Assembly (NCBI RefSeq): GCF_030177755.1
Contig: NZ_CP126539.1
Coordinates: 1,946,001 to 2,010,000 of the forward strand
Direction of reading: 5' to 3'
Source: Devosia sp. RR2S18
GTDB taxonomy: Bacteria; Pseudomonadota; Alphaproteobacteria; Rhizobiales; Devosiaceae
Length of the DNA stretch: 64,000 bases
The translations under genes were made by a program, and so were the position numbers. Below, one piece after another: positions 1 to 8,484 of this stretch; positions within the stretch are counted from its first letter, which is position 1; each line of letters begins with the position of its first letter. The notes beneath the pieces were generated by a model. It saw only the letters and a list, made by a program, of their open reading frames with translations. It was not told the origin of the DNA and did no database searches.

Positions 1-71
1 GGTCAGTCTGGTGCCGGCCCCAAAGTAGACCATCAGAGTGGGCTGGGCCTTTCCACAAGGTGGAGGGGAGG

Positions 72-788
72 TCACGGTCTAGTGGAGAAAAAAATCAAGA
101 ATAGTACGGCAGTGAACACGCCGTTGAGCGCCATTGCTGTGCCCGAGAATGCGCCTGCCGCGCCGCTGACCTGGAGCGCCCGCGCGGTGCCGATGCCGTG
201 AGCGGCAATGCCTACGGCGAAGCCACGGGCAGGATAGTTGTGTATGCGCAGGGCGTTCATCATCGGAGTGACGACTACTGCGCCAGTGATTCCAGTGAAT
301 ACCACGATTACAGCGGCGACAGCAGGAATACCGCCCAGCCCTTGCGCCAGGTCCATTGCAATTGGAGCACTGACCGACTTTGGCGCCAGCGATGCCAGTA
401 CCTGAACGGGGGTGCCGAACAGCGTAGCAACAAGAAGTGAGCTACCCACTGCCGTCAGGCTTCCCGCGACCAGCGCCACCGCGATGGGCAGAAGTGAACG
501 TTTCACAGCAGCCCGGTTGGCGAACAAGGGAATTGCCAGGGAAGTTGTCGCCGGGCCGAGCAGAAAGTGGATCAGGTTCGCGCCTTGTAAATAGGTGGGG
601 TATGGCGTGCGGGTGAGCAGCAGGACCGGAATGATGATGGCGGCAGAAATCAGCACGCTGTTGGCAAGCGGGGAGTTGTCGAAGCGCCCAGCGATCCATA
701 GCGAGGCGGTGTAGGCAACGAGCGTGACACTCAGCCAAGTCAGCGGTGACGCGGTTAGGTGAGCCCAGACGGGCTCCATATGGATCAT
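72..788 (-). CDS. LrgB/CidB-family membrane protein
   Basis: The 238-residue product is almost wholly hydrophobic, with about six to eight membrane segments. It carries the LrgB-type glycine-rich region (APKSVSAPIAMDLAQGLGG, then GIAAHGIGTARAL). LrgB works with LrgA in the inner membrane. The pair was first described as holin/antiholin-like, and some LrgAB homologues are pyruvate transporters. I chose the ATG at 786-788 because it overlaps the stop of the upstream lrgA-like gene (ATGA), as expected for a coupled pair; the open frame runs further upstream, but that part is antisense noise inside lrgA. It is the last gene of a minus-strand group that starts with the GntR regulator. Family assignment is firm; substrate is not known. 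Confidence 0.87.
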   Translation of the reverse strand: MIHMEPVWAHLTASPLTWLSVTLVAYTASLWIAGRFDNSPLANSVLISAAIIIPVLLLTRTPYPTYLQGANLIHFLLGPATTSLAIPLFANRAAVKRSLLPIAVALVAGSLTAVGSSLLVATLFGTPVQVLASLAPKSVSAPIAMDLAQGLGGIPAVAAVIVVFTGITGAVVVTPMMNALRIHNYPARGFAVGIAAHGIGTARALQVSGAAGAFSGTAMALNGVFTAVLFLIFFSTRP

Positions 789-1192
789 GAGCGTTTTCTC
801 GCCAGTAGCCTTTCGGTGCCGATGAAAGCGCCAACGGTGACGAGCAGGGTCATCACCGTCGATACCACCACGGCCAGGAGCAGCGGTAAGCCCCAATCGC
901 GGATCAGTTCGCCTTGCTGCATGATTCCGACGGCAGAGGGAACGAACAGTAGTGTCAGGATGCCGAGCAGGGCATTGCCCACGCCGACCACCGCCTGCGC
1001 GCGTTCCCCAAGCACCTTTAAAACAACGAGTAGCAACAGAAGACCCAAGATTGGTCCAGGAAAAAGCAGGCTCGGCAGCATCAGGCGCGCCGCTAGCACA
1101 AGGACTTCCCCTGCCAACTGACACAGGATCAGTAGTGACAGTCCGGCTACCCAGTCACGAGGTTGAAGGAATGGTCGCTCCCCTTCACACAT
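785..1192 (-). CDS. LrgA/CidA-family membrane protein
   Basis: A 135-residue protein with four hydrophobic helices. It has the LrgA hallmark of an outer helix with FPGPILGLLLLL followed by LLFVPSAVGIMQQ, which fits the CidA/LrgA family in sequence and length. The ATG at 1190-1192 has GGAG seven bases upstream, so I prefer it to the TTG at 1226-1228, which would add 12 polar residues. It is coupled to lrgB by a four-base overlap. It lies downstream of an FAH-family enzyme and a FadR-type regulator that face the sialic-acid type operon. A role in pyruvate or holin-like transport is inference from the family. Confidence 0.85.
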   Translation of the reverse strand: MCEGERPFLQPRDWVAGLSLLILCQLAGEVLVLAARLMLPSLLFPGPILGLLLLLVVLKVLGERAQAVVGVGNALLGILTLLFVPSAVGIMQQGELIRDWGLPLLLAVVVSTVMTLLVTVGAFIGTERLLARKRS

Positions 1193-1252
1193 GCGACTGC
1201 TCCAGGATTGAGCTCTGGCCAGCGCCAATGCGCAAAATACCCATGACCGATC

Positions 1253-1996
1253 TTATGCCAACGTGGCCGACACGGTTTCGAACCCATCCCCCTCCACAGT
1301 AACCCGATCACCGGTCAGAGGCAGCGCGCCGATCCGGGCTCCGGTAATGACTACATCTCTGGTCTTTAGCGGCAAACCCCGCTCGGCGGCGTGGTTGGCG
1401 AGCCAGGCGAGCGAGCGAAGCGTGCGCGCGGTGTCTTGGCCGGCTTCCACCCTCCCAACCTCTACCCCGTCTACGAACATAGCGATCCGCTGTCGGCTGA
1501 ACTCCGGCCAATTCTCCGCCGATCTTGCCCCACCCAACACCACCGCTTCGTTGTTCTGAAGGTCGGCCACCCCGGCGAGCGTTGTCATGTGTGTCCGGTC
1601 TAGAAAACGCGACCCAATGACCTCGATTGCCAGATGGATGCTGGCGACCGCATCTCTAACCTCATCTACGCCGTAGCCTCCCGGAATCGGGGGAAGGTCA
1701 TGCTTTAGGCTAACGGCCAGCTCTGCCTCAATTGCTGGCTGGGCCAATCCTGAGAGCTCGATCGACGCACCATCCCCGAGTACAGTACTGCGCAGTAGAG
1801 GGGACGCCATCGGCTCACCTCGCTCAGGGTAGGGTTGCACCTTCCATCCTCCGACGGGTGCCAACGCCAGCGCGGTTTCCGTCTGTACTTGGTATGCCTC
1901 TTCGAGGTCTGCAGGCAGCAAGTCCGGTGAAGGGCCGTCGATGAGAATGCCACGAGCTCGGCTCGACAGGATCACGTCGGTAAGGGGAAGTGTCAT
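1253..1996 (-). CDS. 2-keto-4-pentenoate hydratase / fumarylacetoacetase-family protein
   Basis: A 247-residue soluble enzyme of the FAH/MhpD superfamily. The sequence shows the acidic metal-site region (AIEAELAVSLK, then VASIHLAIEVIGSRF) and the C-terminal VVITGARIGALPLTGDRV segment typical of 2-hydroxypentadienoate hydratases and acylpyruvate or oxaloacetate-acting relatives. The start at 1994-1996 has only a weak ribosome site (AAGAAC), but the family normally begins near here. It sits between the GntR regulator and lrgAB on the same strand. A pyruvate-like or 2-keto acid substrate is plausible because sialate cleavage nearby releases pyruvate, but the reaction cannot be read from sequence. 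Confidence 0.8.
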   Translation of the reverse strand: MTLPLTDVILSSRARGILIDGPSPDLLPADLEEAYQVQTETALALAPVGGWKVQPYPERGEPMASPLLRSTVLGDGASIELSGLAQPAIEAELAVSLKHDLPPIPGGYGVDEVRDAVASIHLAIEVIGSRFLDRTHMTTLAGVADLQNNEAVVLGGARSAENWPEFSRQRIAMFVDGVEVGRVEAGQDTARTLRSLAWLANHAAERGLPLKTRDVVITGARIGALPLTGDRVTVEGDGFETVSATLA

Positions 1997-2105
1997 AATT
2001 GTTCTTTTGCTGTTGCGCCGAGGACGAGATCGGCCTGTGATGGCAAGTGTGGGACAATGGGCCGGAACGCCCGTGCTGAACGAACGGGGGTCCGGCATCG
2101 CCAAG

Positions 2106-2831
2106 CTAAGGGGTAGACTTGCCTTTAAGCATTCGAAGCAATGGCTCGTAATGGTCAACTACCGCCCGACGATAAGCGTCGCCGTCGCCCTGTTGGGCCG
2201 AGCGGTAGAGGTCCCCGTGAGCGTTGGCCGTCTGCCGCAGATCGGATGGCAGAGCGAGGTCGAGCTTGGGCAGAACCGCCGTGTGAATATCCCAGAACGC
2301 CGTCACTAGCTGGACGGCGAGTTGATTGCCGACCGGCGCAAGTAACTCGGTGTGAAACTGCCGGTCTTCGGCAAGGAAAGGCCTTTCCGCCTCCGCGCAT
2401 GCGAGCATGCGGTTTACCAGATCCTCGATCACCGCGTTGTCGCTGCCCTTGTGAACGGCCACTACGCGTTCGCTGAGGGCTAGGTCAAAAGCGCATCGCA
2501 TGTCGACTACCTCACGCAGCGCCTCAAGGTCGTCCCCCGGCGACAGTACGCCGCGGAACACCAAAGTCTCCACCAGTGGGGCAAGGCTCATCTGGCCAAC
2601 CACGGTCCCATGTCCGTGACGAACCTCAACAATATCAAGGGTAGCCAGGCGGCGAATGGCTTCACGCACCGATGAGCGCGAGACCCCCAGCTCTTGGCAG
2701 AGTTCGGTTTCGGTTGGAATCGGATCGCCAGCACGCAAGCCGGACGTGAGGATCAGACGCTTGATTTCTTCGGCTGTGGTGCTTCGCCTCATTCGGAGTT
2801 CACCGCTTTGCGCCTGTGTCAGGCCGTTCAT
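2106..2831 (-). CDS. GntR-family (FadR/FCD) transcriptional regulator, NanR-like
   Basis: A 241-residue regulator. The N-terminal winged helix (about residues 15-80) contains PIPTETELCQELGVSRSSVR and ends in a GHGTVV wing. The C-terminal FCD domain shows the metal-ligand pattern with histidines in DRQFHTELL and VVDHYEPLL. FCD-type GntR proteins usually bind sugar acids or carboxylates; the E. coli sialate repressor NanR belongs to this subfamily. GGAGGG stands just before the ATG. The gene is divergent from the substrate-binding protein gene, with a near-perfect 20-base palindrome between them (2925-2944) that is its likely operator. Control of the nan/nag operon by sialic acid is inferred from position. 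Confidence 0.9.
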   Translation of the reverse strand: MNGLTQAQSGELRMRRSTTAEEIKRLILTSGLRAGDPIPTETELCQELGVSRSSVREAIRRLATLDIVEVRHGHGTVVGQMSLAPLVETLVFRGVLSPGDDLEALREVVDMRCAFDLALSERVVAVHKGSDNAVIEDLVNRMLACAEAERPFLAEDRQFHTELLAPVGNQLAVQLVTAFWDIHTAVLPKLDLALPSDLRQTANAHGDLYRSAQQGDGDAYRRAVVDHYEPLLRMLKGKSTP

Positions 2832-2924
2832 CGTCCCTCCAAATCTGCGGCCGCACCAAAGCGGCGGGGTGCTGCTTGATAACTGGAATACATGGCTTGC
2901 GCAGCAGCACACAATTGTCTAGAA

Positions 2925-2944
2925 GACATCTGACGTCTGATGTC
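2925..2944. promoter_or_regulatory. Palindromic operator between regulator and importer operon
   Basis: The sequence GACATCTGACGTCTGATGTC is symmetric at nine of ten paired positions, centred on GACGTC. It ends 15 bases before the ATG of the substrate-binding protein gene and lies about 95 bases upstream of the regulator's own ATG. Its length and position suit a dimeric GntR repressor that blocks the leftward end of the large operon. No GGTATA repeats, the E. coli NanR site, were seen. Confidence 0.6.
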
Positions 2945-2959
2945 AATGGAGGAGTTTTC

Positions 2960-4534
2960 ATGCGTTTCGTCCCAAAGGGAGTCTCTCGCCGCGCTTTGTT
3001 GTTGGCAGCCGGGGCACTCGCCTCGCTGTCAATGCTGGGTGTAAACGTCGCCACCGCGCAGCCGGTGATGGAGAACATCGATCTCGATGCCACCATCCAG
3101 GCCGGCATCGCTTACGGCCTATCCGGCACGTTCGATCCGATGAGCGCGTCGGGTGCAGTCACTGTCGCCGCCAACTGGCACACTCTGGAAGGTTTGGTCG
3201 ATCTTGATCCCGTGACTCGTGAGCCCTATGCGGCTCTAGCGGCCGAAATGCCGACCAGCTCTGACGGGATAGAGTACACCATCAAGCTCCGTGACGGCGC
3301 AGTCTTCCACGATGGCACGCCGGTCACGGCGGATGACGTGGTTTTTTCGACCGAGCGCGTGCTCGACCCCAACTCGAACTCGCTGTTCCGTTCCTTCGTG
3401 TCGTTTATCGACAAGGTTGAGGCGGTCGACGAAACGACGGTGAAGTTCACCAACAAGTACCCGTTCTCGCTGTTCAACGAGCGTATTGGCTCTATCAAGA
3501 TCGTGCCCCGTGCTGCCGTAGAAGCGGATCCGACGGGCTTCGGCAACCTGCCGATCGGCACCGGACCCTACCGCCTTGTTTCGGCCGTTCCGGAAGCGCA
3601 GATCGTCTTCGAGCGTAACGAGGCCTATACCGGACCACGCCCGGCTCTTGCTCAGGAGATGGTCTGGAACCTGATTGCTGATCCCACCGCTCGTGTTAAC
3701 GCTTTGAGCTCTGGGACGGTGATGGCCATCGAAGATGTCCCCTATATCGACATCGACTCGCTCTCGGCCGTGGCAACCGTGGAAAAGGCTCAGTCCTTCG
3801 GCCTGCTCTTCGCCATGTTCAACACCGCCGCCCCCCCGTTCGATGATGTTCGCGTCCGTCAGGCGTTCCTCTACGCGCTCGACATGGACAAGATCATCGG
3901 CACTGGCATGCTCGACAACGCCGCTGCGGCTAAGTCCTTCCTGCCCGAGACACATCCGAACTTCCATGAGGCGTCGACCGTCTACGCCTACGATCCGGAC
4001 AAGGCTCGCGAGCTCTTGGCGGAGGCCGGCGTTTCCGAGCTCGACATCACTCTACTGAGCACCGATCATGGCTGGGTTAAGGACGTTGCGCCGATCGTCA
4101 AGGAATCGCTTGATGCAGTTGGCTTCGATGTCACCCTTGATATCGGTCAATCTGGCGGACAGTACGTCAAGGTGGACGCCAACGAAATGCAGGCCATGAT
4201 CGCGCCCGGTGACCCGTCGGTTTTCGGCAACGACGCTGACTTGCTGATGCAGTGGTGGTTTGGCGACAATGTCTGGCCTACGGACCGCTATCGTTGGGCC
4301 GACAGTGAAGAATACCAGCAGCTGACTTCTATCCTCGAAGAAGCCGTACGGCTTTCCGGTGAGGAGCAGCAGGCTAAGTGGAACGAAGCTTTCGACCTCA
4401 TCTCCGAGCAGGTTCCGCTCTATCCGCTGCTGCATCGCCAGCTGCCGACCGCCTGGAACGAGGACGAGCTCGAGAACTTCCGTCCGGTGCCGACCACCGG
4501 CCTGTCTTTCCTCGACGTTGGCGTCAAGAAGTAG
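2960..4534 (+). CDS. ABC transporter substrate-binding protein, dipeptide/oligopeptide family (SBP_bac_5)
   Basis: A 524-residue exported binding protein. It has a signal peptide with a Tat-like start (SRRALLLAAG) and a likely cleavage after VATAQ. The SBP family 5 body includes the EYTIKLRDGAVFHDGTPVTA motif and GTGPYRL. Family 5 proteins bind peptides, nickel, or sugars and opines. The gene order with NanA-, NanE-, NanK-, NagB- and NagA-like enzymes points to N-acetylneuraminate or a related acid sugar; DPP-type sialate importers (Sat systems) are known. The ATG at 2960 has GGAGGAG nearby. It is the first gene of the operon, just after the palindromic operator. Confidence 0.9.
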   Translation: MRFVPKGVSRRALLLAAGALASLSMLGVNVATAQPVMENIDLDATIQAGIAYGLSGTFDPMSASGAVTVAANWHTLEGLVDLDPVTREPYAALAAEMPTSSDGIEYTIKLRDGAVFHDGTPVTADDVVFSTERVLDPNSNSLFRSFVSFIDKVEAVDETTVKFTNKYPFSLFNERIGSIKIVPRAAVEADPTGFGNLPIGTGPYRLVSAVPEAQIVFERNEAYTGPRPALAQEMVWNLIADPTARVNALSSGTVMAIEDVPYIDIDSLSAVATVEKAQSFGLLFAMFNTAAPPFDDVRVRQAFLYALDMDKIIGTGMLDNAAAAKSFLPETHPNFHEASTVYAYDPDKARELLAEAGVSELDITLLSTDHGWVKDVAPIVKESLDAVGFDVTLDIGQSGGQYVKVDANEMQAMIAPGDPSVFGNDADLLMQWWFGDNVWPTDRYRWADSEEYQQLTSILEEAVRLSGEEQQAKWNEAFDLISEQVPLYPLLHRQLPTAWNEDELENFRPVPTTGLSFLDVGVKK

Positions 4535-4585
4535 GCCTTAGTCCGCTGGCGCCGCAGCGCCGGCCGGGACATCATTGGTAAACTC

Positions 4586-4609
4586 AGGTCCCGGGTATGC
4601 CCGGGACCT
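4586..4609 (+). promoter_or_regulatory. Intercistronic hairpin after the binding-protein gene
   Basis: A perfect ten-base-pair stem (AGGTCCCGGG / CCCGGGACCT) with a TATG loop lies 51 bases after the binding-protein stop and 41 bases before the permease start. No U-run follows, so a full terminator is unlikely. It could stabilise the upstream mRNA and set a high ratio of binding protein to membrane components. Confidence 0.6.
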
Positions 4610-4650
4610 GGTCCACCCTTCTTCTCCACCAAAAAGTGAGCCAGCGGTCC

Positions 4651-5616
4651 ATGCTGAACGTGCTCAACCTGATCGGAAGGCGCCTCGTACAACTGCCGAT
4701 CATGATTTTCGGCATTACGTTTCTCGTCTTCTTCATCATGTCCTTCTCGAAGGTCGACCCTGCGCTTACCGCGCTGGGCGAAGGGGCCTCTGTGGAGGCG
4801 CGGCAACAATACCGGGCCGAACACGGGCTCGATGATCCGCTGCTGACCCGCTACATCTCGTTTCTCGGCGGCCTTACCAGACTCGACCTTGGCACCTATT
4901 CAGCGCGTGAACTGCCGGTGATCGATGAAGTCGCCAAGGCCTTTCCGATCACGCTGCAGTTGACATTCCTTGGCCTGATCATCGCCATCATTTTCTCGCT
5001 GCTGCTTGGCGTGCTCGCGGCGATCTATCGAGATCGTTGGCCCGATCAGGTAATCCGGTTCTTGTCCATCGCCTCGCTGTCCACGCCATCATTCTGGCTC
5101 GCCGTGTTGCTGATCCAGTTGCTCGGCCACAAAGTGGGCGTGGTTTCGCTGCTGCCGACATCCGGGCGGCTTCCGTCGATCACTGAAAACTTCGGTGGCT
5201 GGTTCCTGCGCATGCTCCTGCCTGCGGTCGCTCTTGCCATTCCGGTGATCGGGCAACTCTCGCGCGTGGTGCGCACCGCCATGGTCGAGGAGCTGGACAG
5301 AGACTATGTGCGCACCGCACTGGGCGCCGGCATTCCCCGCCACGTCGTTGTTGGTCGCAACGTTCTGCGCAACGCTCTGATTACCCCCATCACCGTGCTC
5401 GGCCTGCGTGTCGGCTATCTCTTAGGTGGCGCCGTCATCATCGAGATCATCTTCAACATCAACGGAATGGGGATGTTGATCATGAACGGCGTCAGCAACA
5501 ATGAGCCAAATCTCATCCAGGGCGTGACGCTCACCGTGGCACTGGCTTTCGTGGTGATCAACGTCGTTGTTGACCTGCTGTACGTGCTGGTCAACCCGCG
5601 CATCAGGAGCGTCTGA
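4651..5616 (+). CDS. ABC transporter permease, DppB-type
   Basis: A 321-residue inner-membrane protein with six predicted helices. It has the DppB/OppB arrangement: an N-terminal helix (IGRRLVQLPIMIFGITFLVF), a periplasmic section, and the cytoplasmic EAA loop around DYVRTALGAGIPRHVVVGRNV. It should pair with the permease half of the next gene to form the channel. The start at 4651 gives the usual family N-terminus; the open frame extends 54 bases upstream into the hairpin region and looks non-coding there. The stop is followed after one base by the next gene's GTG. Confidence 0.92.
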   Translation: MLNVLNLIGRRLVQLPIMIFGITFLVFFIMSFSKVDPALTALGEGASVEARQQYRAEHGLDDPLLTRYISFLGGLTRLDLGTYSARELPVIDEVAKAFPITLQLTFLGLIIAIIFSLLLGVLAAIYRDRWPDQVIRFLSIASLSTPSFWLAVLLIQLLGHKVGVVSLLPTSGRLPSITENFGGWFLRMLLPAVALAIPVIGQLSRVVRTAMVEELDRDYVRTALGAGIPRHVVVGRNVLRNALITPITVLGLRVGYLLGGAVIIEIIFNINGMGMLIMNGVSNNEPNLIQGVTLTVALAFVVINVVVDLLYVLVNPRIRSV

Positions 5617-5617
5617 C

Positions 5618-7618
5618 GTGATCAGAAACGAACTGACCCAAAAGCTCTCGTTCCCTGGCATGCGTCTTTCCGGGCTGAAGCACCTTCCGACACCCTCAAA
5701 GATCGCGCTGGCCATCATCGCCTGCGTGTGCCTGATGGCGGTGTTTGCACCCTTCATCGCGCCCTATGACCCGCTTGCCACCGGGTTGACCCGTGGACCT
5801 GCAGCGCCTGACGGGTCCCACTGGTTCGGCACCGACCGGCAGGGGCGTGATATCTTCTCCCGCCTCGTCCACGGCGCCGGCGCATCGCTGGTGATCGGAC
5901 TTGCGGCAACGGGGGTGGCGCTGCTGGCCGCTGCGGTTCTGGGCGCGATTGCCGCCACGTCCGGCCGCTGGGTCTCGGAAGTGCTGATGCGAGTGCTGGA
6001 CATGGTCATGTCCTTTCCGGGCATCGCGCTTGCTGTGGTGTTCGTAACCGTGTTCGGGCGGTCGTTACCCGCCCTGGTTCTGACGATCGCTTTTCTCTAC
6101 ACACCGCAGCTCACCCGCGTGATCCGCGCCAACATCATCGGCCAGTACGGCGAAGACTACGTGGCTGCCGTTCGGGTGATGGGCGCTTCGACTCCGCACA
6201 TCCTGATCCGTCACGTTGCTCGCAACTGCCTTGCACCAATCCTGGTGTTCGGCACGGTACTGGTGGCGGACGCTATCGTCTTCGAAGCCTCGCTCTCCTT
6301 CATCCAGGCGGGGGTGCCCGATCCGGCGCCATCATGGGGCAACGTCATCGCCGCCGGCCGCCAGCTGGTGATGTCTGGCGCCTGGTGGTCGACGCTGTTT
6401 GCCGGTCTGCTGATCACCATAACGGTTCTTGCACTCAATGTACTGGCGGAGGGCATGACTGATGCCATGGCCGCCCCGCGTGCTCGTACCCACGTTGATC
6501 CCAGTGCGGTTGACGCTGCAATCGACCAGGTTGATCAGCCCAAGACCGATGCACGGGGCGCCGCGGCAGAACCTATTGTATCACTTGAAGAACGGCTTGC
6601 GGAACTGCGGCGCGTGGAGCTCGCCCGCACCGACCGTATGGTCATGGACGACAGCGGTGCGCCTCTTCTGGAAGTGCGTAATCTCAGCATCGCCTTTCCG
6701 CGCCACGGCAACGTCAACGTAGTGGACAACATCTCGTTCAGCGTCCGGGCGGGCGAGACGGTCGCACTGGTAGGTGAATCCGGCTGCGGTAAGTCCATTA
6801 CTTCTTTGGCCATCATGGGGCTACTCGATCCCAGGGCCCAGATCAGCGGCGAAATTCTCTTCGAGGGCAAAAACCTGCTCACCATGGATGAGAGCGACCG
6901 TAATGCTCTCCGGGGCAAGGGCATCGCCATGATCTATCAAGACGCTCTCTCATCGTTGAACCCGGCGATGCTGATCCGCTCGCAGATGAAGCAGCTGACC
7001 TCCCGCGGAGGCACCCGTTCGGCCCAGGATCTGCTAGAGATGGTGGGCCTCGATCCCGCCCGCACGCTCAACGCTTATCCGCACGAACTTTCGGGCGGGC
7101 AAAGACAGCGTGTGCTGATCGCAATGGCTCTAACCCGCAATCCGCGACTAGTCATTGCCGACGAGCCCACGACAGCTTTGGACGTGACGGTTCAAAAGCA
7201 GGTTGTGGAACTGCTTGATCGCCTGCGTAGGGAGCTGGGTTTCGCCATGCTGTTCGTCTCGCATGATCTGGCACTGGTGGCAGAGATCTCACACCGCATT
7301 GCCGTAATGTATGCCGGCCAGATGGTAGAGCAGGGCCGCACCCGCGAGATCCTCACCCAGCCGGTACATGAGTATACTCGGGGTCTGCTCGGGGCCGTGC
7401 TCAGCATTGAGGCCAGCGCGGCGCGCCTGCACCAGATCAAGGGTACGGTGCCCTCTCCGCGAGAATTCCCACCCGGCGACCGGTTCGCGCCACGCTCGTC
7501 CAATCCTGCCCGCAGTGCCGGCGTGGTGCCAGTCTTCCGGCAGATACCCGGGACGGAGCATTTCTACGCGTCACATCCGGACGATGCGGTGGTGTTGCCT
7601 ATGGAGGAGCCCGCATGA
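5618..7618 (+). CDS. ABC transporter permease-ATPase fusion (DppC + DppD)
   Basis: A 666-residue fusion. Residues about 1-300 are a DppC-type permease (HWFGTDRQGRDIFSRLVHGA motif, six helices, EAA loop near EDYVAAVRVMGAS). After a roughly 45-residue charged linker, residues about 345-660 are a DppD-type ATPase with Walker A (GESGCGKS), signature LSGGQRQR, Walker B VIADEPTTALD and the C-terminal oligopeptide-ATPase extension. These are normally two genes. The GTG start at 5618 has AGGAG nine bases upstream and sits one base after the DppB-type stop. The next gene overlaps by four bases. The open frame is continuous across the junction, so the fusion is not an assembly artefact visible here. 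Confidence 0.92.
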   Translation: MIRNELTQKLSFPGMRLSGLKHLPTPSKIALAIIACVCLMAVFAPFIAPYDPLATGLTRGPAAPDGSHWFGTDRQGRDIFSRLVHGAGASLVIGLAATGVALLAAAVLGAIAATSGRWVSEVLMRVLDMVMSFPGIALAVVFVTVFGRSLPALVLTIAFLYTPQLTRVIRANIIGQYGEDYVAAVRVMGASTPHILIRHVARNCLAPILVFGTVLVADAIVFEASLSFIQAGVPDPAPSWGNVIAAGRQLVMSGAWWSTLFAGLLITITVLALNVLAEGMTDAMAAPRARTHVDPSAVDAAIDQVDQPKTDARGAAAEPIVSLEERLAELRRVELARTDRMVMDDSGAPLLEVRNLSIAFPRHGNVNVVDNISFSVRAGETVALVGESGCGKSITSLAIMGLLDPRAQISGEILFEGKNLLTMDESDRNALRGKGIAMIYQDALSSLNPAMLIRSQMKQLTSRGGTRSAQDLLEMVGLDPARTLNAYPHELSGGQRQRVLIAMALTRNPRLVIADEPTTALDVTVQKQVVELLDRLRRELGFAMLFVSHDLALVAEISHRIAVMYAGQMVEQGRTREILTQPVHEYTRGLLGAVLSIEASAARLHQIKGTVPSPREFPPGDRFAPRSSNPARSAGVVPVFRQIPGTEHFYASHPDDAVVLPMEEPA

Positions 7619-8466
7619 ACATGATGTCAACTCCTCAGCAGGCTGGTGCTCCGGTCATTGAACTGCGCGATGTATCAGTCGACTTCCGCATACGCTCCCC
7701 AGGCCTGAAGCCTATCGTGCTTCGGGCGCTGGATAAGGTCTCGCTGGCCGTGTATGCGGGCCGCACCCTTGGGGTGGTTGGTGAATCCGGATCCGGCAAG
7801 TCCACCGCTGCCAAGGTGCTCATCGGCCTTCTGGAGCCGAGTTCGGGTGAGATCTGGTTCGGCGGTGAACAGGTTCGCCGTTTTGACGCCTCCACCCGCA
7901 AGCGCATCGGGCGCGTCGTCTCGGTGGTGTTCCAGGATCCGGCGACGGCTCTCAACGCCCGCATGCTGGTGCGCGAGGCGCTGCTTGATCCATTGCGTGT
8001 GCACCGCATCGGCGACGAACAGAGCCGCCGCAAGCGTGTTGCTGAGCTCGTCAGCCTTGTGGGTCTGCCGCAATCGGTACTCGATGCTATTCCCGCCCAG
8101 CTCTCCGGCGGGCAACGTCAGCGCGTGGCCATTGCCCGTGCCTTGACGCTCAAACCGAAGGTCATCGTGGCCGACGAACCAACATCTGCCCTAGACGTGT
8201 CGGTGCGTGCGCAGATCCTCAATCTCCTGCAGGACCTCAAGCGCGAGCTGAACCTTGGCATGGTCTTCATCTCCCACGACATCCAAACTGTGCGCCACAT
8301 CTCGGACGACATCGCGGTGATGCATCGCGGCAAGGTCATCGAGTTCGGGCCCAGCGACCAGGTGCTAGACAGCCCTTCTCAGGACTACACCCGCACTCTG
8401 CTGGCTGCCGCTCCAAGCCTCTTGCGGGCACCCCCCGCGGAAACACCTTCCAACGCCTTCCTCTGA
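7615..8466 (+). CDS. ABC transporter ATP-binding protein, DppF-type
   Basis: A 283-residue cytoplasmic ATPase with Walker A GESGSGKST, Q-loop VFQDPATALN, signature LSGGQRQRV, Walker B VIVADEPTSALD and H-loop SHD. It forms the second nucleotide-binding subunit, alongside the ATPase half of the preceding fusion protein. Start ATG overlaps the upstream stop (ATGA), so translation is coupled. The usual C-terminal Cys-containing oligopeptide-ATPase tail is short and proline-rich. It is followed 18 bases later by the lyase gene, in the same operon. Confidence 0.92.
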   Translation: MNMMSTPQQAGAPVIELRDVSVDFRIRSPGLKPIVLRALDKVSLAVYAGRTLGVVGESGSGKSTAAKVLIGLLEPSSGEIWFGGEQVRRFDASTRKRIGRVVSVVFQDPATALNARMLVREALLDPLRVHRIGDEQSRRKRVAELVSLVGLPQSVLDAIPAQLSGGQRQRVAIARALTLKPKVIVADEPTSALDVSVRAQILNLLQDLKRELNLGMVFISHDIQTVRHISDDIAVMHRGKVIEFGPSDQVLDSPSQDYTRTLLAAAPSLLRAPPAETPSNAFL

Positions 8467-8484
8467 CAACCGGAATAAACACCT

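Noticed and set aside
72..1124. LrgB-like protein extended to 350 residues
   Set aside because: The extra N-terminal 112 residues are in the wrong frame of the lrgA-like gene and have random composition. The overlapping ATG at 788 is the natural start.
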